In this document: positions 8,178 through 16,163 of the stretch, piece after piece
Numbering within the stretch: the first letter of the stretch is position 1
Layout: each line of letters opens with the position of its first letter
Assembly: GCF_034661175.1 (NCBI RefSeq)
Contig: NZ_CP141058.1
Location: 1,426,001-1,490,000 of the forward strand
Source: Nocardioides renjunii
GTDB lineage: Bacteria; Actinomycetota; Actinomycetes; Propionibacteriales; Nocardioidaceae
Reading direction: 5' to 3'
Length of the DNA stretch: 64,000 nt
Position numbers and translations under genes: made by a program
The notes under the pieces: generated by a model
The model's input: the letters and a program-made list of their open reading frames with translations, nothing else
Told to the model about the DNA's origin: nothing
Database searches by the model: none

Positions 8178-9500
8178 TCAGGACTCGTCCTCGCTGAATC
8201 CCGCGACGACGTCGTGCAGGGCTCCGAGCTGTGCGGTGATGGCGTCGCGGCGCTTGCTGACCCGGTCGACCTCCGCCCGGATGTTGGCGAGCTCGCGCTC
8301 GGCCTCGGCGACCCGGGTGGCACCGATGGAGTCGGCCTGCGACCGCGCGGACGCGACCACCTGCTCGGCCTCGCGGCGCGCCCGGCTCAGCAGGCCCTCC
8401 GCCTCGGACTGCGCCTGCTGGCGGTGGGCGTTGGCCTGGGCCGTCGCCTCGCGGGCACGCTGCTCGGCCGCGTTGGCGCGGTTCTCCGCCTCGGCGACGA
8501 GCCGCTGGGTCTCGGCGGTGGCATTGCTGTGGTGCTCGGCGGCCTCGCGGGCCAGCCGCTCCTTCTCCACCGCCAGGGTGCGGCGGGCCTCCTGCACCTC
8601 GCGGTCCGCGGCGGCGCGGGCCTGCTCGGCCTCGCGGGTCGCGGTGACCCGCATCTCGTTGGTCTCCTGCCGGGCGGCGAGGCGCAGCTGGTCGGCCTCG
8701 CGCTGGGCCGCGGCCAGCAGGTCCTCGGCCTCGGCCTTGGCGAGGTTGCGCTCGGTCTCGGCGTCGGTGACGAGGCGCGAGCGCATCTCGTCGAGCTCCT
8801 TGAGCTGCACCATGCGCATGTCGTCGGCCTCGCGGGACGCGTCGGCGCGGATGCTGTGGGCGTCGCGCTCGGCCCGCGTGCGGATCTCGTCGGCGTCGCG
8901 CTGGGCGGCCGAGCGCACGTCGGCGGCCTCGTCCTCGGCCATCTTGAGCATCGAGGTGGCCCGTCCGCCGAGGCCGGCGTAGGTCGGGTTGAGGTGCTCC
9001 TCGAGCTCGCTGCGCAGCTGCTGCATCTCCGACTCGAGGTCGATGACGCGCTGCTCGCTGCTGGCCAGGCTGGCGGCCAGGCCGGACTTCTCGGTCTGCA
9101 GCTGGCCGACGCGCTGGTCGACGGCAGCCTTGTCGTAGCCGCCGCGCCGGACGACCGGCAGCGGGGCCGCGGCGGGCGGCGGGACCGGGGCCGATGCGGG
9201 GGCGTCGACCGGGGCCGGGCGGGCCGCGGGCGGGGCGGACCGGGGGGCGGACCGGGGGGCGGACCGGGGGGCAGACCTCGGGGCGGACTGGGGGAGCGGC
9301 GGCGGGATGATCGGCGCCTTGCGGGTGGCCTCGGGCTCCGGCGACGGGGCCTGCTCGGGGGCGGCCGGCGGCTCCGGCGCCGCGGCCGCGGGAGCGTCCG
9401 GTCCGTCCTGGGGCGCGACGGGCAGCACCTGGGTCTCTTCGGCTGCGCCGTCGGCGGACTCCGGCTCGTCGAAGATGGACAGGCCCTTGTCGGAGCTCAT
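8178..9500 (-). CDS. Scy/FilP/DivIVA-like coiled-coil protein
   Basis: A 440-residue protein. Residues 1-125 are proline/alanine-rich and disordered, with four SAPR repeats; then comes RRGGYDKAAVDQRVGQLQTE, resembling the N-terminal membrane-targeting motif of DivIVA proteins, followed by about 280 residues of uninterrupted coiled coil rich in Ala, Glu and Arg (AEDEAADVRSAAQRDADEIR and similar). Such proteins (Streptomyces Scy, FilP) organise polar growth or act as intermediate-filament-like scaffolds. The ATG at 9500 follows a GAGAGG site. The role in this organism is inference. Confidence 0.72.
   Translation of the reverse strand: MSSDKGLSIFDEPESADGAAEETQVLPVAPQDGPDAPAAAAPEPPAAPEQAPSPEPEATRKAPIIPPPLPQSAPRSAPRSAPRSAPRSAPPAARPAPVDAPASAPVPPPAAAPLPVVRRGGYDKAAVDQRVGQLQTEKSGLAASLASSEQRVIDLESEMQQLRSELEEHLNPTYAGLGGRATSMLKMAEDEAADVRSAAQRDADEIRTRAERDAHSIRADASREADDMRMVQLKELDEMRSRLVTDAETERNLAKAEAEDLLAAAQREADQLRLAARQETNEMRVTATREAEQARAAADREVQEARRTLAVEKERLAREAAEHHSNATAETQRLVAEAENRANAAEQRAREATAQANAHRQQAQSEAEGLLSRARREAEQVVASARSQADSIGATRVAEAERELANIRAEVDRVSKRRDAITAQLGALHDVVAGFSEDES
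9235..9287. repeat. 12-base tandem repeat encoding SAPR units
   Basis: Plus-strand units of CCGGGGGGCGGA repeat about four times and encode the Ser-Ala-Pro-Arg array in the disordered head of the coiled-coil protein. The outer copies have diverged. Confidence 0.7.
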
Positions 9501-9566
9501 GCGGGGCACCTCTCTCAGGTCGTGCGGACTGCGTCGGTGCCAGTGTCCCTGATGCCCGGACACAAA

Positions 9567-9636
9567 CACACCCCGGCTCGCGGGCCCTCGCCGATCGGGG
9601 TGCGATCGTGACGTGGCGAGGGCGGGCCGGGGTGTG
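9567..9636 (-). terminator. Three-stem extended hairpin downstream of ccr
   Basis: CACACCCCGGC (9567-9577) pairs perfectly with 9626-9636; inside it CCCTCGCC (9585-9592) pairs with 9615-9622; and GATCG (9593-9597) pairs with CGATC (9603-9607). On the minus strand the hairpin begins about 45 bases after the ccr stop and is followed by TTTGTGT, so an intrinsic terminator is the simplest reading. It also lies within the possible leader of the coiled-coil gene. Confidence 0.55.
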
Positions 9637-9681
9637 CGGGGGTGTGCCGAGACGTGCGTGCGGGGGGTACGCGGGCGGTGC

Positions 9682-11022
9682 TCAGACCCCGCGGAAGCGG
9701 TTGATCGCCGTCTCGTGCCGGGCGCGCATCTCGTGGTCGAGCACGCCGAGGCCCTCCTCGGGTGCCAGGCAGAGGACGCCGACCTTGCCCTGGTGGGCGT
9801 TCTGGTGGACGTCGAGGGAGGCCTGGCCGACCGCGGCGAGCGGGTAGGTGCGCGAGAGGGTCGGGTGGATCCTGCCCTTGGCGATGAGGCGGTTGGCCTC
9901 CCACGACTCGCGGTAGTTGGCGAAGTGGCTGGAGATGATGCGCTTGAGGTTCATCCACAGGTAGCGGTTGTCGTACTCGTGCATGTAGCCCGACGTCGAG
10001 GCGCAGGTGGTGATGGTGCCGCCCTTGCGGGTGACGAAGACCGACGCACCGAACGTCTCGCGGCCCGGGTGCTCGAAGACGATGTCGATGTCCTCGCCGC
10101 CGGTCAGCTCACGGATGCGTGCGCCGAACCGCTTCCACTCCTTCGGGTCCTGCTGGGTGCCCTCGTCGTTCCAGAACCGGTAGTCCTCCTCGGAGCGGTT
10201 GATGATGAGCTCCGCGCCCATGCTGCGGGCGATGGCGGCCTTCTCCTCGTTGGAGACCACGCACACCGGCGTCGCGCCGCCGTTGAGGGCGTACTGGGTC
10301 GCGAAGCCGCCGAGCCCGCCGGAGGCGCCCCAGATGAGGACGTTGTCGCCCTGCTTCATGTCGCCGCCGTTCTTGCTCACCAGCTGGCGGTACGCCGTGC
10401 AGTTGACGAGGCCGGGGGAGGCGGCCTCCTCCCACGTGAGGTGCTCGGGCTTGGGCATCAGCTGGTTGGCCTTGACCATCGCCACGTCGGCGAGGCCGCC
10501 GAAGTTGGTCTCGAAGCCCCAGATCCGCTGCTCGGTGTCGAGCATCGTGTCGTTGTGACCGTCGGGACCCTCGAGCTCGACCGAGAGGCAGTGCGCGACG
10601 ACCCGGTCGCCGGGCTTCCAGCGGGTGACGCCGGGGCCGGTCTTGAGCACGACGCCGGACAGGTCGGAGCCGACGACGTGGTAGGGCAGGTCGTGGCGCT
10701 TGGTGAGCTCCGAGCTGCGGCCGTAGCGCTCGAGGAAGCCGAACGTGGAGACGGGCTCGAAGATCGAGGTCCACACCGTGTTGTAGTTGATGGCGGAGGC
10801 CATCACGGCGACGAAGGCCTCACCCGGGCCGAGCTCGGGGAGCGGGACCTCGTCGACGTGGAGCGACCTGCGCGGGTCCTTCTCCTTCGCCGTCAGGCCC
10901 TCGAACATGTCGACCTCGTCCTTCTTCACGAAGGCGGCGCGGTAGGACTCGGGGAGCTCCAGGGAGGCGAAGTCCTCCGTGGTGGCACTGCCGGACTGGA
11001 TGGCGTCGAGGATGTTCTGCAC
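9682..11022 (-). CDS. ccr: Crotonyl-CoA carboxylase/reductase
   Basis: The 446-residue enzyme reductively carboxylates crotonyl-CoA to ethylmalonyl-CoA with NADPH, the signature step of the ethylmalonyl-CoA pathway, and also supplies polyketide extender units. It is a medium-chain dehydrogenase/reductase: the N-terminal SLHVDEVPLPELGPGEAFVA and NYNTVWTSIFEP motifs, nucleotide-binding IWGASGGLGGFATQ and the family-specific VFEHPGRETFGASVFV are present. I chose GTG 11022 (MQNILDAIQSG) because CAGGAG lies six bases upstream and the length fits Streptomyces Ccr; ATG 11043 lacks a ribosome site. The epimerase, thiolase and MeaB genes follow it directly upstream. Confidence 0.95.
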   Translation of the reverse strand: MQNILDAIQSGSATTEDFASLELPESYRAAFVKKDEVDMFEGLTAKEKDPRRSLHVDEVPLPELGPGEAFVAVMASAINYNTVWTSIFEPVSTFGFLERYGRSSELTKRHDLPYHVVGSDLSGVVLKTGPGVTRWKPGDRVVAHCLSVELEGPDGHNDTMLDTEQRIWGFETNFGGLADVAMVKANQLMPKPEHLTWEEAASPGLVNCTAYRQLVSKNGGDMKQGDNVLIWGASGGLGGFATQYALNGGATPVCVVSNEEKAAIARSMGAELIINRSEEDYRFWNDEGTQQDPKEWKRFGARIRELTGGEDIDIVFEHPGRETFGASVFVTRKGGTITTCASTSGYMHEYDNRYLWMNLKRIISSHFANYRESWEANRLIAKGRIHPTLSRTYPLAAVGQASLDVHQNAHQGKVGVLCLAPEEGLGVLDHEMRARHETAINRFRGV

Positions 11023-11122
11023 GGCTGTCTCCTGGTGAGGCATCGGTGGCACGATCGGGGCAGCGTACCGGCGAGTAACCTTGCGCGGTCCGGGGTGTGA
11101 GATACGTCGCGTCGGTCGCCGG

Positions 11123-11593
11123 TCAGTGAGGTGAGGCGGCCGGCTCGACCAGCTCGACGAGCACCCCGCCGGCGTCCTTGGGGTGGACGAAGTTGACCCG
11201 GCTGCCCGCCGTGCCACGCCGCGGCGCGTCGTAGAGCAGGCGCAGCCCGCGCTCGCGCAGCACGGCGGCCGCGTGCTCCACGTCGTCGACCCGGAAGGCG
11301 AGCTGCTGCAGGCCCGGGCCGCTGCGGTCCAGGAACTTGGCGATGGTCGACTCCGGGGTCAGCGGCGCGAGGAGCTGCAGGCAGGAGCCGCTGGGGTTGG
11401 AGTCGGTGCCGCCGACGCCCACCATCGCCTCGCGCACGCCCTGCTCCTCGTTGACCTCCTCGTGCAGGACCTGCATGCCGTAGGTGTCGCGGTAGAACGC
11501 CAGGGCGACGTCGAGGTCGGGCACCGCGATGCCGACGTGGTCGATCGCCGTGAAGAGGTGCTGGACGTCGTCGGGCAGCGCGGGGGTGCTCAT
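11123..11593 (-). CDS. mce: Methylmalonyl-CoA epimerase
   Basis: A 156-residue VOC-fold enzyme that interconverts (2R)- and (2S)-methylmalonyl-CoA (and in the ethylmalonyl-CoA pathway ethylmalonyl-CoA). Metal-ligand motifs of the family are visible: AIDHVGIAVPDLD near residue 17, LQLLAPLTPEST near residue 75, GLQQLAFRVDDV near residue 95 and VNFVHPKDAGGVLVELVEP at the end. It is oriented like ccr, about 100 bases upstream of it, and diverges from the thiolase. Placement next to ccr and meaB supports the propionyl/ethylmalonyl-CoA role. Confidence 0.93.
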   Translation of the reverse strand: MSTPALPDDVQHLFTAIDHVGIAVPDLDVALAFYRDTYGMQVLHEEVNEEQGVREAMVGVGGTDSNPSGSCLQLLAPLTPESTIAKFLDRSGPGLQQLAFRVDDVEHAAAVLRERGLRLLYDAPRRGTAGSRVNFVHPKDAGGVLVELVEPAASPH

Positions 11594-11739
11594 GGCAGCA
11601 CATCGTGCACTCCGGGGCGGTGGCGCGCGAGGGGGTGTGACGTGTGCCTCACGGCGGCCGCCCGGCGCACCCTGCCGGAGGGGCCGGTGGCATGGGTATC
11701 GTCCGAGGAGGCCCCGGGGCAAGCACGCCCCGCCCGCTC

Positions 11740-11788
11740 GCTCGACCCCACGCTCGACCCCACGCTCGACCCCACTGCTCGACCGCAC
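11740..11788. repeat. 12-base tandem repeat in the thiolase leader
   Basis: GCTCGACCCCAC occurs three times in perfect tandem (11740-11775) and a fourth time with one change (11777-11788), ending just before the TGGAGGAAG ribosome site of the thiolase gene. It is non-coding; a slippage-prone leader element or protein-binding site are both possible. Confidence 0.75.
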
Positions 11789-11802
11789 CCTGGAGGAAGC
11801 CC

Positions 11803-12999
11803 ATGACCGGATCCGACGTCTCCGTCCTCGTCGCGGGGGCACGTACGCCGATCGGCCGCCTGCTCGGCGGCCTCAAGGACCAGACGGCCGCCGACCTCGG
11901 TGGTGTCGCGATCAAGGGCGCCCTCGAGAAGGCGGGCGTCACCGGTGACCAGGTCGACTACGTGATCATGGGCCAGGTCATCCAGGCCGGCGCCGGGCAG
12001 AACCCGGCCCGCACGGCCGCGGTCAAGGGCGGCATCCCGATGACGGTGCCGTCGATCACCATCAACAAGGTGTGCCTGTCCGGTCTCAACGCCATTGCGC
12101 TGGCCGACCAGCTCGTGCGCGCGGGCGAGTGCGACATCGTCGTCGCGGGCGGCATGGAGTCGATGACCAACGCGCCCCACTTCCTGCCCAAGTCGCGCGA
12201 GGGCGTGAAGTTCGGCGACGTCCAGCTCGTCGACTCGATGGCCTACGACGCGCTCTTCGACCAGTTCACCTCCCAGGCCATGGGCCTGCTCACCGAGGAG
12301 TGCAACGCGGCCGGCGCCAACCTCACCCGCGAGGAGCAGGACACCTTCGCCGCCTACTCCCACCAGAAGGCCGCCGTCGCCTGGAAGAACGGCGTCTTCG
12401 CCGACGAGGTGGTCCCCGTCGAGGTGCCTCAGCGCCGGGGCGAGCCGGTCGTGGTCAGCGAGGACGAGGGTGTGCGCGGCGACACCACCGTGGAGTCGCT
12501 CGCCAAGCTGCGCCCGGCCTTCAGCAAGGACGGCACCGTGACCGCGGGCTCCGCGTCGCAGATCTCCGACGGCGCCGCCGCCGTCGTCGTGATGAGCAAG
12601 GCCAGGGCCGAGGAGCTCGGCCTGACCTGGCTCGCCGAGATCGGCGCGCACGGCCAGGTCGCCGGTCCCGACTCGACCCTCCAGCTCCAGCCTGCGGCCG
12701 CGACGGCCAGGGCGTGCGAGAAGGAGGGCATCTCGCCGGCCGATCTCGACCTCGTCGAGTTCAACGAGGCCTTCGCCGCCGTGGGCATCTCCTCGGCCCG
12801 CGAGCTGGGCATCGAGGACGCCAAGGTCAACGTCAACGGCGGTGCGATCGCGCTGGGCCACCCGGTCGGCATGTCCGGCACCCGTGTCGTGCTGACCCTC
12901 GCGCTCGAGCTCAAGCGCCGCGGAGGCGGCGTCGGTGCCGCCGCGCTGTGCGGCGGTGGCGGCCAGGGCGACGCCCTGATCGTCCGCGTCCCCTCCTGA
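11803..12999 (+). CDS. Acetyl-CoA C-acetyltransferase (thiolase)
   Basis: A 398-residue biosynthetic-type thiolase that condenses two acetyl-CoA to acetoacetyl-CoA or runs in reverse. The acyl-accepting Cys is in [10 protein letters not shown] (Cys 91), the catalytic His in [14 protein letters not shown] and the second Cys in [10 protein letters not shown] near the C-terminus. [12 protein letters not shown] is the usual thiolase motif. The start follows a strong TGGAGGAAG site. With the 3-hydroxybutyryl-CoA dehydrogenase at the window edge and ccr it covers most steps from acetyl-CoA to ethylmalonyl-CoA. meaB follows after four bases. Confidence 0.95.
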   Translation: MTGSDVSVLVAGARTPIGRLLGGLKDQTAADLGGVAIKGALEKAGVTGDQVDYVIMGQVIQAGAGQNPARTAAVKGGIPMTVPSITINKVCLSGLNAIALADQLVRAGECDIVVAGGMESMTNAPHFLPKSREGVKFGDVQLVDSMAYDALFDQFTSQAMGLLTEECNAAGANLTREEQDTFAAYSHQKAAVAWKNGVFADEVVPVEVPQRRGEPVVVSEDEGVRGDTTVESLAKLRPAFSKDGTVTAGSASQISDGAAAVVVMSKARAEELGLTWLAEIGAHGQVAGPDSTLQLQPAAATARACEKEGISPADLDLVEFNEAFAAVGISSARELGIEDAKVNVNGGAIALGHPVGMSGTRVVLTLALELKRRGGGVGAAALCGGGGQGDALIVRVPS

Positions 13000-13003
13000 T
13001 CGC

Positions 13004-13978
13004 GTGGGCGGGGCACGCGTGGGCGGACGGGGTGCCCCGGCGGTCCCCGACCTCGTCGCGCGTGCCCGTCAGGGCGACCCCGCCGCGGTCGCGCGACTGA
13101 TCACGCTGGTCGAGGACGCCTCCCCGCTGCTGCGGGAGGTGATGTCGGCGCTGCGCGAGCACGTCGGCCGCGCGCACGTGCTGGGCATCACCGGGCCTCC
13201 CGGCGTCGGCAAGTCCACCTCGACCAACGCCCTCGTGGCCGGGATGCGCCGTGCCGGCCGGCGGGTGGGGGTGCTCGCCATCGACCCGTCGTCGCCGTTC
13301 TCCGGGGGAGCGCTGCTCGGTGACCGCGTGCGGATGGGCGACCACGCCCTCGACCGCGACGTCTTCATCCGCTCCATGGGTGCTCGCGGGCACCTGGGCG
13401 GGCTGGCCTGGTCGACGCCGCAGGCGGTGCGGGTGCTCGACGCCGCGGGCTGTGACGTGGTCGTCGTGGAGACGGTCGGCGTCGGGCAGAGCGAGGTCGA
13501 GGTCGCCGGCCTGGCCGACACCACCCTCGTGCTGGTGGCGCCCGGGATGGGCGATGGGATCCAGGCGGCCAAGGCCGGCATCCTGGAGATCGGTGACCTG
13601 TACGTCGTCAACAAGGCCGACCGCGACGGCGCCGACCGGACCCGCCGCGAGCTGCGGACGATGCTCTCGATGGCCGACCGGCCCGAGGGCGCGTGGCGAC
13701 CGCCCGTGCTCCGGACCGTCGCCAGCACCGGCACGGGCATCGACGAGGTGCTGGCCGAGGTCGACCGGCACGCCGCCTGGCTCGCGGAGTCGGGCGGGCT
13801 CGCCCGTCGGCGTACGGCCCGGGCCCGCCGCGAGGTCGAGGCCATCGCGCTCGCCGCGCTCCGCGAGCGCTGGGGCGGGGCGGGTGGTCGGGGGGACCTC
13901 GACGGCCTGGCCGGCAGGGTGGCCGCCGGCGACGTCGACCCCTACGCGGCGGCCGACGAGCTCCTGGCTCAGGACTGA
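13004..13978 (+). CDS. meaB: Methylmalonyl-CoA mutase-associated GTPase MeaB
   Basis: A 324-residue G3E GTPase that chaperones B12-dependent methylmalonyl-CoA or ethylmalonyl-CoA mutases, gating cofactor loading. It has the P-loop GITGPPGVGKST near residue 62, the DPSSPFSGGALLGDRVRM switch region, VETVGVGQSEVEVAGLADTT and the base-specificity motif NKAD. The GTG start lies four bases after the thiolase stop, so the two genes form an operon; GTG 13019 is an alternative. The mutase genes themselves are not in the window. Its 3' end overlaps the convergent roadblock-like gene by 10 bases. Confidence 0.93.
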   Translation: MGGARVGGRGAPAVPDLVARARQGDPAAVARLITLVEDASPLLREVMSALREHVGRAHVLGITGPPGVGKSTSTNALVAGMRRAGRRVGVLAIDPSSPFSGGALLGDRVRMGDHALDRDVFIRSMGARGHLGGLAWSTPQAVRVLDAAGCDVVVVETVGVGQSEVEVAGLADTTLVLVAPGMGDGIQAAKAGILEIGDLYVVNKADRDGADRTRRELRTMLSMADRPEGAWRPPVLRTVASTGTGIDEVLAEVDRHAAWLAESGGLARRRTARARREVEAIALAALRERWGGAGGRGDLDGLAGRVAAGDVDPYAAADELLAQD

Positions 13979-14463
13979 GCCGACAGCACCTCGCCGAGGT
14001 CCGCCGCGGCGCGGCGCGTCCACGCGTGGAGCAGGGGCGCGCTGACGCCCTCCGCGGTCACCGAGAGCAGGTGGTCGCCCGCCGCGTCGCCGGACACGCA
14101 GGCGATCACCGTGGTGCGCCCGTCCGCGCTGAGCTCGACGGCGTCGGGCACGGCACCGGGTGCGGATGCGGCCGGGGAGGCGTGCTCGGCGAAGAGGCTG
14201 CCGGTCACCTGGGCGGCCCGGACGAGGTCGGCCCGGCCCAGCCCGTGGATCGCCACCGGGGCGCCGCCGGCGGTGCACAGCACGGCCGACGTCGGGGTGT
14301 CGATGTCACGCAGCACCTCGACGAGCTGGTCCCACAGCTTCTGGACCCGGGCGGCCTGCTCGGACTCGCGGGAGCGGACCTGCTGGCGGCGCAGGTGCGA
14401 GGCACGCCCCGCCCATCCGGCGCCGAGCCGGCGGGAGGGAGAGGAGATGAGTTCGGCGGTCAT
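13969..14463 (-). CDS. Small alpha/beta protein resembling the roadblock/LC7 family
   Basis: A 164-residue protein. After a basic, disordered N-terminus (residues 1-45) comes a helix (VQKLWDQLVEVLRDI) and an alpha/beta region SAVLCTAGGAPVAIHGLGRA then LVRAAQVTGSLFAEH, VELSADGRTTVIACVSGDA and DHLLSVTAE. This order resembles MglB/roadblock proteins that partner small GTPases in actinobacteria, but the match is by eye and no GTPase partner is adjacent. The ATG at 14463 follows GGAAGGG at a rather long distance. The function remains unassigned. Confidence 0.6.
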   Translation of the reverse strand: MTAELISSPSRRLGAGWAGRASHLRRQQVRSRESEQAARVQKLWDQLVEVLRDIDTPTSAVLCTAGGAPVAIHGLGRADLVRAAQVTGSLFAEHASPAASAPGAVPDAVELSADGRTTVIACVSGDAAGDHLLSVTAEGVSAPLLHAWTRRAAADLGEVLSAQS

Positions 14464-14523
14464 GGTGAGCACGTCCCTTCCGAGTGACGAGGAGCGACGG
14501 AGCCCGAGTCGGCCGATCAGCGC

Positions 14524-14549
14524 TTGTGGATGTCTTGTGGATGTTTGTG
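14524..14549. repeat. Tandem 11-base direct repeat upstream of the roadblock-like gene
   Basis: TTGTGGATGT occurs at 14524-14533 and again at 14535-14544, one helical turn apart, followed by a partial TTTGTGCA. Each copy contains TGTGGAT, seven of nine bases of an E. coli-type DnaA box in inverse orientation. It lies about 60-80 bases upstream of the minus-strand gene start, in promoter position. Confidence 0.5.
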
Positions 14550-14647
14550 CACGAACCGTAACCGCGGCCCTCTCGGCGCGCGGGTGATTTCGGCATAAAC
14601 CATCCGGATTGACCGGAGACCCGTGCCGGACGGGCTCGACCGATCGG

Positions 14648-15379
14648 TCAGCCGATGCGCAGCGTGTGCCCGGTGATCCGGGAGGCGGCACTGCTGGCGA
14701 GGAAGAGCGCGGCGTCGGCGACCGCGTCGCCGACCCGCTGCTGCTGGGTGCGGACGAGCGTGCCCCCGGCGACCCGGCTGCCGCCGACGGGGGCCGACGG
14801 GGCGTACTGGCGGGGCAGGACGGTGCGGGGCGCCTGCGTGACGGAGTTGACCCGGACGCCGAGCCCGGCCCACTGCTCGCCCGCGCGGGCGGTCGTGTCG
14901 ACGAGCTGGGCGTGCGCGGCCTCGGGGGTCGAGGACAGCTCCAGCCAGGCGCGTACGGCGCCGGTGTTGACGACGCACCCGCCGCCGAGCGCCGGGCTCT
15001 TGCTGAGCTTGAGCCGCAACCGGGTGGTGAGGAAGGTCGGCCCGAGCAGGCCCGAGCGGACCGCCTCGGCGATGAAGGCCTGCTCACCAGCGGGGAGGCC
15101 GAACGGCAGGTGGCACGACGCGGCGAGCACGAGCACGTCGATGTGGTCGACGAGCCCGACGAGGTTGTCGATCGAGTCCTGCCGGGCGAGGTTGACCGAC
15201 TCGTAGTCGAAGGCCGACAGGTCGCTGTCGTAGAGGGAGCGCAGCATCATCGTGCCGGTGACCGTCACGGACGCACCTGAGGCGGCGAACGACGACGCGA
15301 TGGTGTGGCCCTCGCCGCGCGTGCCGCCGACCACGAGGACCTGATAGCCCGTGAAGTCGTACGACCCCGATGTCGTCAT
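14648..15379 (-). CDS. SDR-family protein lacking the usual catalytic residues
   Basis: A 243-residue Rossmann-fold protein. The N-terminus has a modified dinucleotide motif (VLVVGGTRGEGHTIASSFAA), VDHIDVLVLAAS replaces the usual NNAG region, and GVRVNSVTQAP and ASSAASRITGHTLRIG match the SDR C-terminal half. Where the YxxxK pair should be, the sequence reads STPEAAHAQLVDTTARA, so neither Tyr nor Lys is present. It may be a non-catalytic or altered SDR. It stands alone on the minus strand. A perfect GACCGATCGGTC palindrome overlaps its stop codon. Confidence 0.75.
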   Translation of the reverse strand: MTTSGSYDFTGYQVLVVGGTRGEGHTIASSFAASGASVTVTGTMMLRSLYDSDLSAFDYESVNLARQDSIDNLVGLVDHIDVLVLAASCHLPFGLPAGEQAFIAEAVRSGLLGPTFLTTRLRLKLSKSPALGGGCVVNTGAVRAWLELSSTPEAAHAQLVDTTARAGEQWAGLGVRVNSVTQAPRTVLPRQYAPSAPVGGSRVAGGTLVRTQQQRVGDAVADAALFLASSAASRITGHTLRIG

Positions 15380-15516
15380 GCCGTGGCGTCCCCTCCGTCG
15401 AGCTCCCGGCGCAAGTTCTACCACGCAGTAGGCGTGCCGAGATAGGCGAGCCGGTGCCCAGTTCGGCCACAGTCCGTCGGCCCCGCCTCAGCGGCGGGCC
15501 ACACCGTCCCCAGCCG

Positions 15517-16104
15517 TCACTCCACCCTCACGGCGGGCTTCGCCGGAGCGTCCGGGACGGGGGCGACGCCCACCGCGCCGACGCCGCGGACCGCGGCGAA
15601 GGTCCACATCTTGTTGAGCACGAAGGACAGCGGCGTGACCAGGGCGATGACGATCAGCTGCGACCAGTAGAGCCGGCTGCGCAGCCCCGAGGAGTCGTCG
15701 AAGACGCTGCTGGGCAGGCTCATGGGCGAGCCGGGGTGCATCAGCGAGGTCAGCAGCGCCAGGCCGACGACCTGCCCGCCGAGGCCGACGACCAGGAACG
15801 GCCAGTACTCCGAGCGCCAGCTCGCCGCCCGGGTGCTCCGGAAGGTCCACGTGCGGTTGAGCTGGAAGTTGGCGAGGTTGGCGACGAGGAAGGCGAGCGT
15901 CGAGTACACGTGGTACCAGCGGAGGTTGTAGTCCGAGGAGCCGATCGCGACCACCGCGTCGTCGAAGTGGGGACCGAGCTTGCGCAGCACGATGAGCGTG
16001 AGCATGTTGACGACCACGCCGGTCGCTCCGACCGCGCCGAAGCGGGCCAGCAGCGTGAGGTTGCGCCGATGGCGCGTCAGCAGCGCTGCTCCCCGAGAGG
16101 CCAT
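15517..16104 (-). CDS. GtrA family membrane protein
   Basis: A 195-residue protein with four predicted transmembrane helices in the GtrA pattern: LLARFGAVGATGVVVNMLTL, a second helix with NLANFQLNRTWTFR, LVVGLGGQVVGLALLTSL, and a final helix ending in LSFVLNKMWTFA. The NRxWTF and NKMWTF signatures are typical. GtrA proteins are thought to flip or bind polyprenyl-phosphate-linked sugars in cell-surface polysaccharide synthesis. A TAGCCT box ends seven bases before the ATG, suggesting a leaderless mRNA. It diverges from the thioredoxin-TPR gene. Confidence 0.9.
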   Translation of the reverse strand: MASRGAALLTRHRRNLTLLARFGAVGATGVVVNMLTLIVLRKLGPHFDDAVVAIGSSDYNLRWYHVYSTLAFLVANLANFQLNRTWTFRSTRAASWRSEYWPFLVVGLGGQVVGLALLTSLMHPGSPMSLPSSVFDDSSGLRSRLYWSQLIVIALVTPLSFVLNKMWTFAAVRGVGAVGVAPVPDAPAKPAVRVE

Positions 16105-16163
16105 GTCGTCGAGGCTACCGACCCGTGCCCGCCGGGCTGGCGCTTCTCCCTAGACTTTGGCCC

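Noticed and set aside
14638..14649. Palindrome GACCGATCGGTC overlapping the SDR stop as a TetR operator
   Set aside because: It overlaps a stop codon rather than a promoter and is short; no regulator gene is adjacent.
13969..15087. A 372-residue fused protein running from the roadblock-like gene upstream
   Set aside because: Residues before the ATG at 14463 are low-complexity Ser/Arg/Pro typical of shadow frames and are antisense to or in another frame of the SDR gene.
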